Of a stretch of 64,000 nucleotides of DNA, positions 1-8,187 are shown one piece after another. This DNA comes from Rhodobacter sp. Its GTDB lineage: Bacteria > Pseudomonadota > Alphaproteobacteria > Rhodobacterales > Rhodobacteraceae. The notes below the pieces were generated by a model. The model made no database searches. It was not told the origin of the DNA and saw nothing but the letters and a program-made list of their open reading frames with translations. Position 1 is the stretch's first letter. Every line of letters begins with the position of its first letter. The translations under genes and the position numbers were made by a program. The DNA is taken from positions 62,001-126,000 of the forward strand of contig JAIXUH010000013.1 in NCBI GenBank assembly GCA_027484145.1. The letters run 5' to 3'.

Positions 1-206
1 TTGCCGAATGGCGCGACCTTGGGACAGCGGGGCACTTTCTGCCGCTGGCCGACAGCCTGATGCAGCACCATTACGACCCGCGCTATGCCAAGCACCGTGC
101 CCGGATGACGGTGCCGCTGACCGAGATTGCCGCACCGCGCCTGTGGCCGGATGATCTGGAGGCGGTGGCGGATCAGGTCGCTGCGGCGGTGCAGGTCAGG
201 GTCTGA
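1..206 (+). CDS. mnmH: tRNA 2-selenouridine synthase, C-terminal end (partial)
   Basis: Only the last 67 codons are in the window; the frame is open to the left edge and ends with TGA at 204-206. The readable tail contains LPLADSLMQHHYDPRY, which matches the conserved HYDP.Y region near the C terminus of MnmH/SelU. That enzyme uses selenophosphate to convert 2-thiouridine at the tRNA wobble position to 2-selenouridine; the rhodanese-like and P-loop domains would lie upstream, outside the window. Its last 11 bases overlap the convergent gene that follows. The identification rests on one short motif. Confidence 0.65.
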   Translation, partial: AEWRDLGTAGHFLPLADSLMQHHYDPRYAKHRARMTVPLTEIAAPRLWPDDLEAVADQVAAAVQVRV

Positions 207-816
207 CAGCAAGGGTCAGGCTGGCCCCCGTGCCTTGCAGCGTCAGCCCCCAGCCGGCCTGAATGTGGCGCAGACCAAGGCCCGTGCGCGCCATGATTGC
301 CTGCAGTGCCGCGCAGGGCTGAAACGCGGGCGGCACCAGAAGGGCAACCTGAATCGGCAGGCCAAGGCCAAGGTGCGCTTGCAAACCGCCCTGCCTGTCG
401 ACGGGCCAATCACGCGGGGTCGTGCTGCCGGGGGACCGGAACAGCAAGGGCTGCTGAATATCATCGCTGTCACAGGCCATGGGAATGGTCAGGCCAGCGG
501 GCAGATAGGGCGGGCAGAAATCCCATGTGGGAAAGGGAGCAGCCGCCCCGCGCCATGCCACGCCCAAGGGGCAGGCCCCGGTGTTGCGCCAGCGCCCGCG
601 CGACGACAGCGAGGTGCGCGCGATGGCCGGGCTTTCGGCGGCGGCGCGATCATCCAGCCACAGGATTTCGACAAACAGGTCCGGCAGGGCATAACAGATG
701 TTGCGGGTGCCTTGCCCGGGGTGCTGGCGGCGATAGGCCTCGTGCAGGCCAAGGCCGAGGGCTGCATCATCGGCGCGGCCCGGGTCAATCATGATGAAGA
801 TATGGTCAAGGTCCAT
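196..816 (-). CDS. Glyoxalase-like (VOC-type) domain protein
   Basis: A 206-residue protein beginning MDLDHIFIMIDP, the typical first strand of glyoxalase-like domain proteins, with His5 as a possible metal ligand and a FVEILWL strand near residue 50 as the second. A longer frame runs upstream, but the ATG at 816 starts exactly at the domain and was chosen for that reason. The family includes dioxygenases, glyoxalases and binding proteins of unknown role; substrate cannot be assigned. It converges with mnmH and overlaps it by 11 bp, so it probably has its own promoter in the 151-bp gap before the acyltransferase gene. Confidence 0.65.
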   Translation of the reverse strand: MDLDHIFIMIDPGRADDAALGLGLHEAYRRQHPGQGTRNICYALPDLFVEILWLDDRAAAESPAIARTSLSSRGRWRNTGACPLGVAWRGAAAPFPTWDFCPPYLPAGLTIPMACDSDDIQQPLLFRSPGSTTPRDWPVDRQGGLQAHLGLGLPIQVALLVPPAFQPCAALQAIMARTGLGLRHIQAGWGLTLQGTGASLTLAVRP

Positions 817-967
817 GGCGATGCCTTTCTGTATGGCGGGACATAGTGCCGTTGCACAAAACCGCCACAGGGACTGTGGCATCAATCCCCGCCGCCGCGC
901 CTGACGGGGTTGCCCTTGGCGGGTGGCTGGGGTTAGTGCGCGCCTGTGCCAGAAAAGAGGTGCCGCA

Positions 968-1933
968 ATGACGGCGACAGAAGGTCCATCCCCCAAACAC
1001 CGTCTGATCGGACTGGATGTGCTGAAGGTTGCAATGGCCCTCTTGGTCGTATGCATTCACGCCAACCCCTTGCGTGGCCTGTGGCCCGAGGGGCAGTGGC
1101 TGCTGGGCAATGGTGTGGCGCGGGTGGCGGTGCCCACCTTTTTCGTCATCGCAGGTTTCAACTTTCGCCCCGAAGTGCCCGGACGGTCGCTGCGGCTGGC
1201 GGGGCGGTATCTGACGCTGCACCTTATATGGCTGACGCTTTATCTGCCGCTGTGGGCCGGGTCGGTGGCGCAGGGCGGGCTGAAAACCTATGTCAGCTAT
1301 TGGCTTTACGGCTATTGGCAGCTTTGGTTTCTGACGGCGCTGGCGGTGGCTTTGCTGCTGGCCTCACTGATCTGGCGCTGGCGCAGCGGGGCCTTGCTGG
1401 CTGTGGCACTGGGGCTGCTTGTGGCGGGGTTCGCGGTGCAAACGGCCGTGGTCTGGGGCCTGTTGCCGACCAGTTTCCACCCGCAGGCCCGCAACGGCCT
1501 GTTCATGGGGCTGCCGTTCTTTTTGCTGGGCTATCTGCTGCGGCGCGAGGACATCGCCCGACTGATCAGCTTTCGCAGTGCTCTGAATGTCGCCGGGATC
1601 GGCGTTCTGGGCGTTGTCGCCGAGGCGATGCTGATCCGGGGCCTGTCGCCCGCGCGGCCCGCCATTGCGTCAGAGACTTTTCTGATGGCGGCGGTGGTTG
1701 GCCCCGCGCTGGTGCTGGCGGCCGTGCGGGCCCCTGATCTGCCCGGCTTGGTGGCGCGGCTTCCCTTGGGTACCCTGTCATCTGGGATTTACTTTATTCA
1801 CGTGGCCTTTGTGGTCGTGATGATCCGCTATCTGGGCACGCCCTATCCGCTGATCTTTCCGCTGGCGGTGGCCGGGTCGGTTCTGGTGACGCTGGTGCTG
1901 ATCCGGCTACGGCTGGATCGGCGTCTGTTCTAG
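968..1933 (+). CDS. Acyltransferase 3 family membrane protein
   Basis: 321 residues. The N terminus (GLDVLKVAMALLVVCIHANP) is the first membrane helix of acyltransferase-3 (OafA/YrhL-like) proteins, with a His near the end of the helix. About ten hydrophobic helices follow, with no extra soluble domain. These integral membrane proteins O-acylate surface sugars or lipids; the substrate here is unknown and no polysaccharide genes are nearby. The ATG at 968 has AAGAGGTG 7 bp upstream; the upstream in-frame ATG at 923 lacks a good ribosome site. It appears to be a single gene, transcribed away from the VOC gene. Confidence 0.75.
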   Translation: MTATEGPSPKHRLIGLDVLKVAMALLVVCIHANPLRGLWPEGQWLLGNGVARVAVPTFFVIAGFNFRPEVPGRSLRLAGRYLTLHLIWLTLYLPLWAGSVAQGGLKTYVSYWLYGYWQLWFLTALAVALLLASLIWRWRSGALLAVALGLLVAGFAVQTAVVWGLLPTSFHPQARNGLFMGLPFFLLGYLLRREDIARLISFRSALNVAGIGVLGVVAEAMLIRGLSPARPAIASETFLMAAVVGPALVLAAVRAPDLPGLVARLPLGTLSSGIYFIHVAFVVVMIRYLGTPYPLIFPLAVAGSVLVTLVLIRLRLDRRLF

Positions 1934-1978
1934 GCGCGGGGAAAGGGGCCACGGCACCTTGGATGCGGCCTGTGCCCG

Positions 1979-2092
1979 TCACACGGGGGAAAGTGCGACG
2001 ACACAGGCCAGCACCACAAGGGCCGCCAAGCCCTCGAACACCCAGCGGGGCTGGCGATTGCGGAACGGACGATGGGGAACATACCGTTGCAT
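1979..2092 (-). CDS. Possible 37-residue membrane protein downstream of tag
   Basis: A short frame with an Arg-rich, Pro-rich N terminus (MQRYVPHRPFRNRQPR) followed by one hydrophobic helix of about 18 residues (FEGLAALVVLACVVALSPV) that ends at the C terminus. The ATG at 2092 is preceded by AGGAC about 6 bases upstream. A TTG at 2191 would give 70 residues. It lies directly downstream of tag on the same strand. The helix plus ribosome site is the only evidence; function is unknown and it could be a chance frame. Confidence 0.4.
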   Translation of the reverse strand: MQRYVPHRPFRNRQPRWVFEGLAALVVLACVVALSPV

Positions 2093-2200
2093 CAGGTGTC
2101 CTGCAGGCAGGTCTGGCAGGGTGCCAGACCATGCGCTGACCATCGCAGCAGAAGCGGGCCCGCGCTGTTCCGCAGGAAACACCCGCACCAAGGCGCTGGG

Positions 2201-2794
2201 TTACAGGCCGGTTTGCGCCAAGGCGGCCACGCGTTCATGCGCGGGGCAGGTGATCAGATGGTCGTTCACCATGCCGGTGGCCTGCATGAAGGCATAAACG
2301 ATGGTGGGGCCGCAAAAGGTAAACCCCTCAGCCTTGAGCGCCTTTGACATCTGCCGCGAGGTTTCGGTCTCGGCGGGTATGTCCTGCGGCCTTTGGATAT
2401 TGCCCTGCACAACGCGGCCATCCTGAAAGCCCCATACAAAGGCGGCAAAGCCCACACGCTCTTCGATGCGAAGATAGGCCTGCGCCGAGGCAATCGCGCC
2501 TTCGATCTTGCCCCGATGGCGCACAATGCCCGCATCGTCCAGCAGGCGCTCAACGTCCGCTTGCGACCAGCGGGCCACGATTTCGGGCTGAAAGCCGTGA
2601 AAGGCGGCGCGAAAGGCATCGCGCTTGCGCAGGATCGTGATCCAGCTCAGCCCGGCCTGAAACCCGTCGAGGATGAGCTTTTCCCACAGGGCGCGGCCAT
2701 CCCATTCGGGCACGCCCCATTCGTGATCGTGATAGTCCACATAAAGCGGATCGGTTCCGCACCATGGGCAGCGCCCGGCATCAGTTGTCGGCAT
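2201..2794 (-). CDS. tag: DNA-3-methyladenine glycosylase I
   Basis: Removes 3-methyladenine from alkylated DNA in base excision repair. The 197-residue protein has the expected zinc ligands: Cys9 and His22 (in RCPWCGTDPLYVDYHDHEWG) and His179/Cys183 (NDHLITCPAH), equivalent to Cys4, His17, His175 and Cys179 of E. coli Tag. The helix-hairpin-helix glycosylase fold spans the rest. The ATG at 2794 matches the family start; an in-frame ATG at 2824 would add ten residues. Divergent from the EAL gene across a 159-bp gap. Confidence 0.93.
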   Translation of the reverse strand: MPTTDAGRCPWCGTDPLYVDYHDHEWGVPEWDGRALWEKLILDGFQAGLSWITILRKRDAFRAAFHGFQPEIVARWSQADVERLLDDAGIVRHRGKIEGAIASAQAYLRIEERVGFAAFVWGFQDGRVVQGNIQRPQDIPAETETSRQMSKALKAEGFTFCGPTIVYAFMQATGMVNDHLITCPAHERVAALAQTGL

Positions 2795-2953
2795 CGGATT
2801 GGCCCTGTTGATGATGTCATGCAAATTGGAACAAAATGCGAAACTTCATGCAAGATTAACCGCTGCCCCACAAGGTCATCCGCATAAGCCGTGCCGCAAA
2901 ATGCCCCGCTTGGGTGGGGCAGGCGTGGTATGGGTCTGGCAGGGGGAAGGTGT

Positions 2954-3790
2954 ATGACCGGCAAGCCACCGCATGCGTTGGATGTTCCGCCCGCTCAGGC
3001 CAACCCTTTGGCCTTTGCCATATCCGAACAGGATCGCCAGACCATTGCGTTAGTGCGCGACGCCATCGAATCGCGGCGGTTGCGGCTGGCCTATCAGCCC
3101 GTTGTGCTGGCCAGTGATTCCAAGCGCGTCGCCTTTCAGGAAGGGCTGATCCGGGTGCTGGACCGCTCGGGCCGCATCATTCCGGCGCGCGATTTCATGC
3201 CCGCCGTCGAAGCCCATGAAATTGGACGGGAAATTGACTGTGCTGCGCTGGGGATCGGCCTGCATATGCTGTCACGCCACGCCGATCTGCGGCTGTCGGT
3301 CAATATGTCGGCGCGGTCCATCGGCTATCCGAAATGGACGCGCATCCTGCGGCAGGGCCTCAAACGCACCCCGCATGTGGGCGAACGCCTGATTCTGGAG
3401 ATTACGGAAAGTTCGGCCATGCTGGTGCCGGAAATCGTGATCGCCTTCATGGAGGATTGCCAGCGTGAGGGAATCGCCTTTGCGCTGGATGATTTTGGCG
3501 CGGGCTACACGGCCATCCGCTATTTCAAGGACTTCTTCTTTGATATCCTGAAGATCGACGGCCAGTTCATCCGCAATATCCACAAGGACCGCGACAATCA
3601 GGTGCTGACGGCGGCGCTGTTGTCGATTGGCAAGCAGTTCGAAATGGTCTGCGTGGCTGAATCGGTGGAAACGCTTGAAGATGCCCAATTTCTTCAGGCA
3701 CTTGGGATGGATTGCCTGCAGGGGTTCCTGTTTGGCGCACCAACGGTCACGCCGGACTGGGATGCGACCGACCGGCGCGCCACCGCCTGA
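2954..3790 (+). CDS. EAL-domain cyclic-di-GMP phosphodiesterase
   Basis: A 278-residue stand-alone EAL protein with no GGDEF, sensor or membrane segment. The EAL signature is EGL (Glu63-Leu65 in AFQEGLIRV). Other catalytic positions appear intact: Asn in LSVNMS, Glu in LEITES, the Asp pair in ALDDFGAGY, Lys in LKIDGQFI, Glu in VAESVET and Gln in LQGFLFG. It is therefore likely to hydrolyse c-di-GMP to pGpG. The ATG at 2954 follows a strong AGGGGGAAGG site. It precedes phaA by 118 bp on the same strand; whether c-di-GMP is tied to PHB storage here is not shown. Confidence 0.85.
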   Translation: MTGKPPHALDVPPAQANPLAFAISEQDRQTIALVRDAIESRRLRLAYQPVVLASDSKRVAFQEGLIRVLDRSGRIIPARDFMPAVEAHEIGREIDCAALGIGLHMLSRHADLRLSVNMSARSIGYPKWTRILRQGLKRTPHVGERLILEITESSAMLVPEIVIAFMEDCQREGIAFALDDFGAGYTAIRYFKDFFFDILKIDGQFIRNIHKDRDNQVLTAALLSIGKQFEMVCVAESVETLEDAQFLQALGMDCLQGFLFGAPTVTPDWDATDRRATA

Positions 3791-3793
3791 AAT

Positions 3794-3849
3794 TTGCCGC
3801 AACGTCACCTTCGGTGCGCAAGAATCTTGCGATTTGCGGCATTGCGGCA
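3794..3849. promoter_or_regulatory. TGC-rich inverted and direct repeats upstream of phaA
   Basis: Within the 118-bp gap before phaA there are TTGCCGCAA (3794-3802), CGCAAGAATCTTGCG with 6-bp arms (3817-3831), and a perfect tandem TTGCGGCA TTGCGGCA (3834-3849). Three copies share TGC(C/G)GCA. The PHB regulator PhaR of Paracoccus and Rhodobacter is known to bind TGC/GCA-type sites near pha genes, so these are operator candidates. The spacing does not match the published site as I remember it, so this is only a proposal. Confidence 0.4.
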
Positions 3850-3908
3850 TAGGTCGGGGAAGACGCGGGGCAAGTCACCTCGCCACCTTGGCCAAGGGAG
3901 AGAACCAG

Positions 3909-5084
3909 ATGACCAATGTCGTAATCGTTGCCGCAGGGCGAACCGCTGTGGGCAGTTTCAACGGATCGTTCGCCAATACCCCAGCACATGATCTGGGCGC
4001 CGCTGTGATCGAGGCCGTTGTCGCCCGTGCCGGTATCGAAAAGGCCGAGGTCGAGGAAACCATTCTGGGTCAGGTGCTGACCGCCGGTCAGGGCCAGAAC
4101 CCCGCGCGTCAGGCGCATATCAAGGCCGGTCTGGCCAAGGAAGCCAGCGCATGGTCGCTGAATCAGGTCTGCGGGTCGGGTCTGCGGGCCGTGGCGCTGG
4201 GTGCGCAGCATGTGCAACTGGGCGATGCCGCGATTGTGGTCGCCGGTGGTCAGGAAAGCATGTCGCTGAGCCCACATGTCGCGCATCTGCGCGCTGGGCA
4301 AAAGATGGGTGATCTGAACTTTGTCGACTCGATGATCAAGGATGGTCTGTGGGATGCCTTCAACGGCTATCACATGGGTCAGACGGCCGAGAATGTTGCC
4401 AACCAGTGGCAGATTTCGCGCGATATGCAGGACGAATTCGCCCTTGCCAGCCAGAACAAGGCCGAGGCCGCGCAAAAGGCCGGCAAGTTCAAGGATGAGA
4501 TCATCGCCTTCACCATCAAGACCCGGAAGGGCGACACTGTGGTGGATGCAGACGAATACATTCGCCATGGCGCAACGATGGATGCCATGCAGAAACTGCG
4601 CCCCGCCTTTGTGAAGGATGGTTCGGTGACCGCGGCCAATGCGTCGGGCCTGAACGATGGTGCCGCCGCTGTTGTGCTGATGTCAGAGGAAGAGGCTGCC
4701 AAGCGCGGGCTGAAGATACTGGCGCGCATCGCATCTTATGCGACTGCTGGCCTTGACCCGTCGATCATGGGCGTGGGGCCCATCCACGCCTCGCGCAAGG
4801 CGCTGACCAAGGCAGGCTGGAAGGTGGGCGATCTTGATCTGGTGGAAGCGAACGAGGCCTTTGCCGCGCAGGCCTGCGCCGTGAACAAGGACATGGGTTG
4901 GGACCCGTCGATTGTGAACGTCAACGGCGGGGCCATCGCCATTGGCCACCCGATTGGCGCGTCGGGCGCGCGCATCCTGAACACGCTGTTGTTCGAAATG
5001 GGCCGCTCGGGCAAGAAGAAGGGCCTCGCCACGCTGTGCATCGGCGGCGGCATGGGTGTTGCCATGTGCCTTGAGCGGGCCTGA
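3909..5084 (+). CDS. phaA: Acetyl-CoA C-acetyltransferase (beta-ketothiolase)
   Basis: Condenses two acetyl-CoA to acetoacetyl-CoA, the first step of poly-3-hydroxybutyrate synthesis. The 391-residue length is typical. The active-site Cys88 lies in [11 protein letters not shown], the His347 in [13 protein letters not shown] and the second Cys377 in [12 protein letters not shown]. The ATG at 3909 has AAGGGAGAG just upstream, and everything before it in the longer frame belongs to the EAL gene in another frame. phaB follows after 118 bp, so the pair forms the usual phaAB unit; phaC is not in this window. Confidence 0.95.
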   Translation: MTNVVIVAAGRTAVGSFNGSFANTPAHDLGAAVIEAVVARAGIEKAEVEETILGQVLTAGQGQNPARQAHIKAGLAKEASAWSLNQVCGSGLRAVALGAQHVQLGDAAIVVAGGQESMSLSPHVAHLRAGQKMGDLNFVDSMIKDGLWDAFNGYHMGQTAENVANQWQISRDMQDEFALASQNKAEAAQKAGKFKDEIIAFTIKTRKGDTVVDADEYIRHGATMDAMQKLRPAFVKDGSVTAANASGLNDGAAAVVLMSEEEAAKRGLKILARIASYATAGLDPSIMGVGPIHASRKALTKAGWKVGDLDLVEANEAFAAQACAVNKDMGWDPSIVNVNGGAIAIGHPIGASGARILNTLLFEMGRSGKKKGLATLCIGGGMGVAMCLERA

Positions 5085-5122
5085 CGCTGCGCCTGCACGG
5101 CTCTACGCCGCAGCTGCAAAAT

Positions 5123-5147
5123 GGGCGCGCAATAATCTTGCGCGCCC
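5123..5147 (+). promoter_or_regulatory. Strong hairpin between phaA and phaB
   Basis: A perfect 10-bp inverted repeat: GGGCGCGCAA (5123-5132), loop TAATC, TTGCGCGCCC (5138-5147). It is followed by CTGTTGTTACGG, which is only weakly T-rich. It could be a partial terminator, an mRNA stability or processing element that sets the phaA:phaB ratio, or the last part of a phaA transcript. A GCAGCTGC palindrome lies just upstream at 5110-5117. Confidence 0.55.
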
Positions 5148-5202
5148 CTGTTGTTACGGGTAACTAGATTTCAAACACGTCTCGATAATGGAGGAGGGAC
5201 AT

Positions 5203-5928
5203 ATGGCTCGGGTTGCATTGGTCACAGGGGGATCGCGCGGCATTGGCGCAGCGATATCCGTGGCATTGAAGGCGGCAGGATACACGGTTGCAGCGAATTA
5301 CGCGGGCAACGACGAGGCCGCCGCGGCCTTTACCGCAGAAACCGGCATTCCCACCTATAAGTGGTCGGTTGCCGAATATGACGCATGCAAGGAAGGCATC
5401 GCCAAGGTCGAGGCCGATCTGGGGCCGGTCGATATTTTGGTAAACAATGCCGGGATCACGCGGGACGCCATGTTCCACAAGATGACCCCGCAGCAGTGGA
5501 AAGAGGTGATCGACACCAACCTGTCGGGCCTGTTCAACATGACTCATCCGCTGTGGTCAGGCATGCGCGACCGCAAGTTTGGCCGGGTGATCAGCATCAG
5601 CTCGATCAACGGGCAAAAGGGGCAGGCCGGGCAAGCCAACTATTCGGCGGCCAAGGCGGGCGATCTGGGGTTCACCAAGGCGCTGGCACAGGAAGGTGCC
5701 CGCGCGGGCATTACCGTGAACGCGATCTGCCCGGGCTATATTGCCACCGAGATGGTCAAGGCAATTGACGAAAAGGTGCTGAACGAACGCATCATCCCGC
5801 AGATTCCGGTCGGCCGTCTGGGCGAGCCGTCCGAGATTGCGCGGATCGTGGTGTTCCTTGCCTCGGACGAAGCGGGCTTTATCACCGGTTCGACGATCAG
5901 CGCCAATGGCGGGCAGTTCGTGGTGTAA
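5203..5928 (+). CDS. phaB: Acetoacetyl-CoA reductase (NADPH)
   Basis: Reduces acetoacetyl-CoA to (R)-3-hydroxybutyryl-CoA, the monomer for PHB synthase. A 241-residue classical short-chain dehydrogenase: cofactor motif TGGSRGIGAA at residues 7-16, catalytic Ser134 in SISSINGQKG, Tyr147 and Lys151 in ANYSAAKAG. The GQKGQAGQANYS stretch is typical of PhaB rather than FabG. The ATG at 5203 follows GGAGGAGGG; an ATG at 5188 sits within the ribosome site region and is less likely. A terminator follows 32 bp downstream. Confidence 0.94.
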   Translation: MARVALVTGGSRGIGAAISVALKAAGYTVAANYAGNDEAAAAFTAETGIPTYKWSVAEYDACKEGIAKVEADLGPVDILVNNAGITRDAMFHKMTPQQWKEVIDTNLSGLFNMTHPLWSGMRDRKFGRVISISSINGQKGQAGQANYSAAKAGDLGFTKALAQEGARAGITVNAICPGYIATEMVKAIDEKVLNERIIPQIPVGRLGEPSEIARIVVFLASDEAGFITGSTISANGGQFVV

Positions 5929-5959
5929 TGGCCACAGGCCGTTGCAGGCTTTGACAATC

Positions 5960-5992
5960 GGCCCGGGTGAAAGCCTGGGCCTTTTGCTTTTC
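5960..5992 (+). terminator. Rho-independent terminator after phaB
   Basis: Stem GGCCCGGG (5960-5967) with CCTGGGCC (5974-5981), one G-T pair, 6-base loop, then TTTTGCTTTT. It ends the phaAB unit. Confidence 0.85.
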
Positions 5993-6037
5993 GGCGGGGG
6001 CGGTTAGACCGGGACGTCTGACGAAAAGGTGCAGGGT

Positions 6038-6916
6038 ATGACACGCGGCAAGGCCACGGCCATTGGCTTCACGGCGGTTCTGATGTGGGCGCTTTTGGCG
6101 CTGTTCACCATCGGGTCAGCGCCTGTGCCACCTTTCCTGTTAAACGCGATTTGCTTTGGGATCGGCGGCCTGATCGGGCTGGTCTGGACGGCGCGGCAGG
6201 GATTCGGCGTGCTGAAAGGCATCTCGTGGAAAGTCTATGCCTTTGGCACAATTGGGCTCTTCGGCTATCACTTCCTTTACTTTACCGCGTTTCGCATTGC
6301 CCCCACGGCAGAAACCGGGCTGATCGCCTATCTTTGGCCGCTGTTCATTGTGCTGTTTTCGGGGCTGTTGCCGGGGGAACGGCTTGGCGCGCTGCATGTG
6401 ATCGGCGCGCTGATTGCCTTTGCCGGGGCGGCGTTGATCGTGCTGGCGCGGGGCGGTGAAGGCGGCGCAAGCCTGCCGGGCCTGCTGCTGGGCTTTGCCT
6501 GTGCGGTAACTTGGGCCGCCTATTCGGTGCTGTCGCGGCGGCTGGGCGATGTGCCGACGGAAAGCGTGACGGTGTTCTGCCTTGCAACGGCGGCGCTGTC
6601 GGTTGTGGCCCATCTGGCGCTGGAGGAAACCATCTGGCCCAATGGCGCATTGGGCTGGGCTTCGGTGTTGGCGCTGGGCATCGGGCCGGTGGGGGCCGCG
6701 TTTTTCACGTGGGATATCGGGATGAAAAAAGGCGACATCCAATTGCTGGGTGTCGCCTCCTATGCTGCGCCGTTGCTTTCCACCTTGGCGCTGGTTGCGG
6801 CTGGTATCACACCTGCGACCGGAACCTTGGCCCTTGCGGCCGTGCTGATCGCGGGGGGGGCGGCACTGGCGGCACGCGCCAGCGCCGGAAAGGTCACGCC
6901 TGCATCAGGCGCGTGA
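6038..6916 (+). CDS. EamA-family (DMT) exporter, YddG-like
   Basis: A 292-residue polytopic membrane protein with about ten helices in two EamA repeats. The opening (MTRGKATAIGFTAVLMWALL) is like that of the E. coli aromatic amino acid exporter YddG, so amino acid export is possible but the substrate is unproven. The ATG at 6038 was chosen over the GTG at 6029 because AAAAGG lies 8 bases upstream. The 3' end overlaps the convergent small YdcH-type gene by 23 bp. Confidence 0.8.
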   Translation: MTRGKATAIGFTAVLMWALLALFTIGSAPVPPFLLNAICFGIGGLIGLVWTARQGFGVLKGISWKVYAFGTIGLFGYHFLYFTAFRIAPTAETGLIAYLWPLFIVLFSGLLPGERLGALHVIGALIAFAGAALIVLARGGEGGASLPGLLLGFACAVTWAAYSVLSRRLGDVPTESVTVFCLATAALSVVAHLALEETIWPNGALGWASVLALGIGPVGAAFFTWDIGMKKGDIQLLGVASYAAPLLSTLALVAAGITPATGTLALAAVLIAGGAALAARASAGKVTPASGA

Positions 6917-7061
6917 TTTCCTCTTTCAATTTCAATTTCTGTTTCTTCAGCTCGGCAATCTTCAGTCCATCCGACGCGGGACTGCGCTGAGCCTTTTCCA
7001 CCGTTTCCGAGAGGTTCTCATGCTTGCGGCGCAGTTCCTGCAGATGCGAAGCGACGGTCAT
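6894..7061 (-). CDS. YdcH/DUF465 family small protein
   Basis: A 55-residue, highly charged helical protein (MTVASHLQELRRKHENLSET, then KIAELKKQKLKLKEEI) with the heptad spacing of the DUF465/YdcH family, which are small coiled-coil proteins of unknown function. The ATG at 7061 has a near-perfect AGGAGG ribosome site 7 bases upstream. Its end lies inside the 3' end of the convergent EamA gene. Confidence 0.85.
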   Translation of the reverse strand: MTVASHLQELRRKHENLSETVEKAQRSPASDGLKIAELKKQKLKLKEEITRLMQA

Positions 7062-7160
7062 CCTTTAGCCTCCTGTGATGGTTCCACATTGTCAGTGCAC
7101 CACAAGACGTGAGTCGTGTCGTCATAAATCTGTTGCCTTGGGGCAGGGACTATACCAAAT

Positions 7161-7919
7161 TCAGCGAAAATGCGCCAAAAGGTCGCCTCCGTCACGCAAG
7201 ATGGAACTCGCCTCTGGCGTGTAGCTTTCACGATCGCCGTCATGTTGGGCACCATGGTGAATCACAAGCGGGGCCAGCAGGCGGAAAGCACCGCGCCCGC
7301 CCTTTCTGGCCTGAACAATCAGGCGCAGTGCAGGTTTTCCCTGCCGCGGGGCCAGTGGCAGCACGCTGACCGACCCCAGTTTGCTGCCCATCCCGGCCAG
7401 CACATCCGGCAAGCCATCGGCCCCGCAGATCAGCGTCAGCCAGCCGCCGGGGGCCAGACGACGGGCAGAATGTTCAACCCATGCTTGCAGCGGCACCATG
7501 ACCTGAAGGGCCGTGGCCCGCCCTGCGTTGGGCGACGGTGTGCCGCCGAGCGGGTAGTAGGGCGGGTTCGTAATGGCATGGTCGAAATCGACGCGCAGCG
7601 CCTGCGGCATATTGGTCAGATCGCCTGTGTGCACCTCCAGCGCGATGCCGTTGCGCGCGGCATTGCGATGCGCCAGATCGGCATAGTCAGGCTGCACTTC
7701 TAGCCCTGAAAGCAACAGGTCCGGCACGCGCGCGGCAAGACAAAGCGCCGCAGCCCCTGCCCCGCAGCCAATGTCCAGCACGCGCTGCCCCGCCGTGGCC
7801 GGACAGGCCGCCGCCAGCAAAACCGGGTCTGTCGCGGCCCGATAGCCCTTTAGAGGCTGCAACAAGCGTAATCTGCCGCACAGGAACTTGTCGTCCGACA
7901 GATCGGCGTCGGCAAACAT
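7161..7919 (-). CDS. tRNA1(Val) adenine-N6 methyltransferase-like protein
   Basis: A 252-residue class I methyltransferase: SAM-binding motif VLDIGCGAGAAALCLA at residues 47-62 and the amino-methyltransferase motif NPPY at 118-121, preceded by an N-terminal segment (FLCGRLRLLQPLKGYRAATD) typical of the TrmN6/YfiC family. That family methylates A37 of tRNA1(Val), but related enzymes exist and the exact target is inferred. The start codon overlaps the stop of the upstream DUF2007 gene (TAATG), so translation is probably coupled. Confidence 0.8.
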   Translation of the reverse strand: MFADADLSDDKFLCGRLRLLQPLKGYRAATDPVLLAAACPATAGQRVLDIGCGAGAAALCLAARVPDLLLSGLEVQPDYADLAHRNAARNGIALEVHTGDLTNMPQALRVDFDHAITNPPYYPLGGTPSPNAGRATALQVMVPLQAWVEHSARRLAPGGWLTLICGADGLPDVLAGMGSKLGSVSVLPLAPRQGKPALRLIVQARKGGRGAFRLLAPLVIHHGAQHDGDRESYTPEASSILRDGGDLLAHFR

Positions 7920-8134
7920 TACAGCCCGAAGTCGATGTTATTGTCGCGCAAGGTGACCTGCGCCATGAACAAATCCTGATCGCGCACCATCAGCCGCCGC
8001 GGCAGAATGCCCAAGCTGCCATCAAGGATGCTCATGTGGACGTCCATTTCAAAGGCGGCTATACCCTCGCCCTGAAGAAGGGCCTGTGCATAGGCGATCA
8101 TGGTGGGGTCTGTTGTGCGGAGCAGCTCTTTCAT
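7919..8134 (-). CDS. DUF2007 family small protein
   Basis: 71 residues; MKELLRTTDPTMIAYAQALL and the following GEGIAAFEMD fit the DUF2007 family, a small alpha/beta fold often described as a putative signal-transducing protein without proven role. It is the first gene of a two-gene unit with the methyltransferase, overlapping it by one base, and is divergent from the polyprenyl synthase gene 53 bp away. Confidence 0.8.
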   Translation of the reverse strand: MKELLRTTDPTMIAYAQALLQGEGIAAFEMDVHMSILDGSLGILPRRLMVRDQDLFMAQVTLRDNNIDFGL

Positions 8135-8187
8135 GGATCCAGATCTATGTCGGGTTTCGTAAAAAAGCGAGAGCGGAGCTGCAGGGG

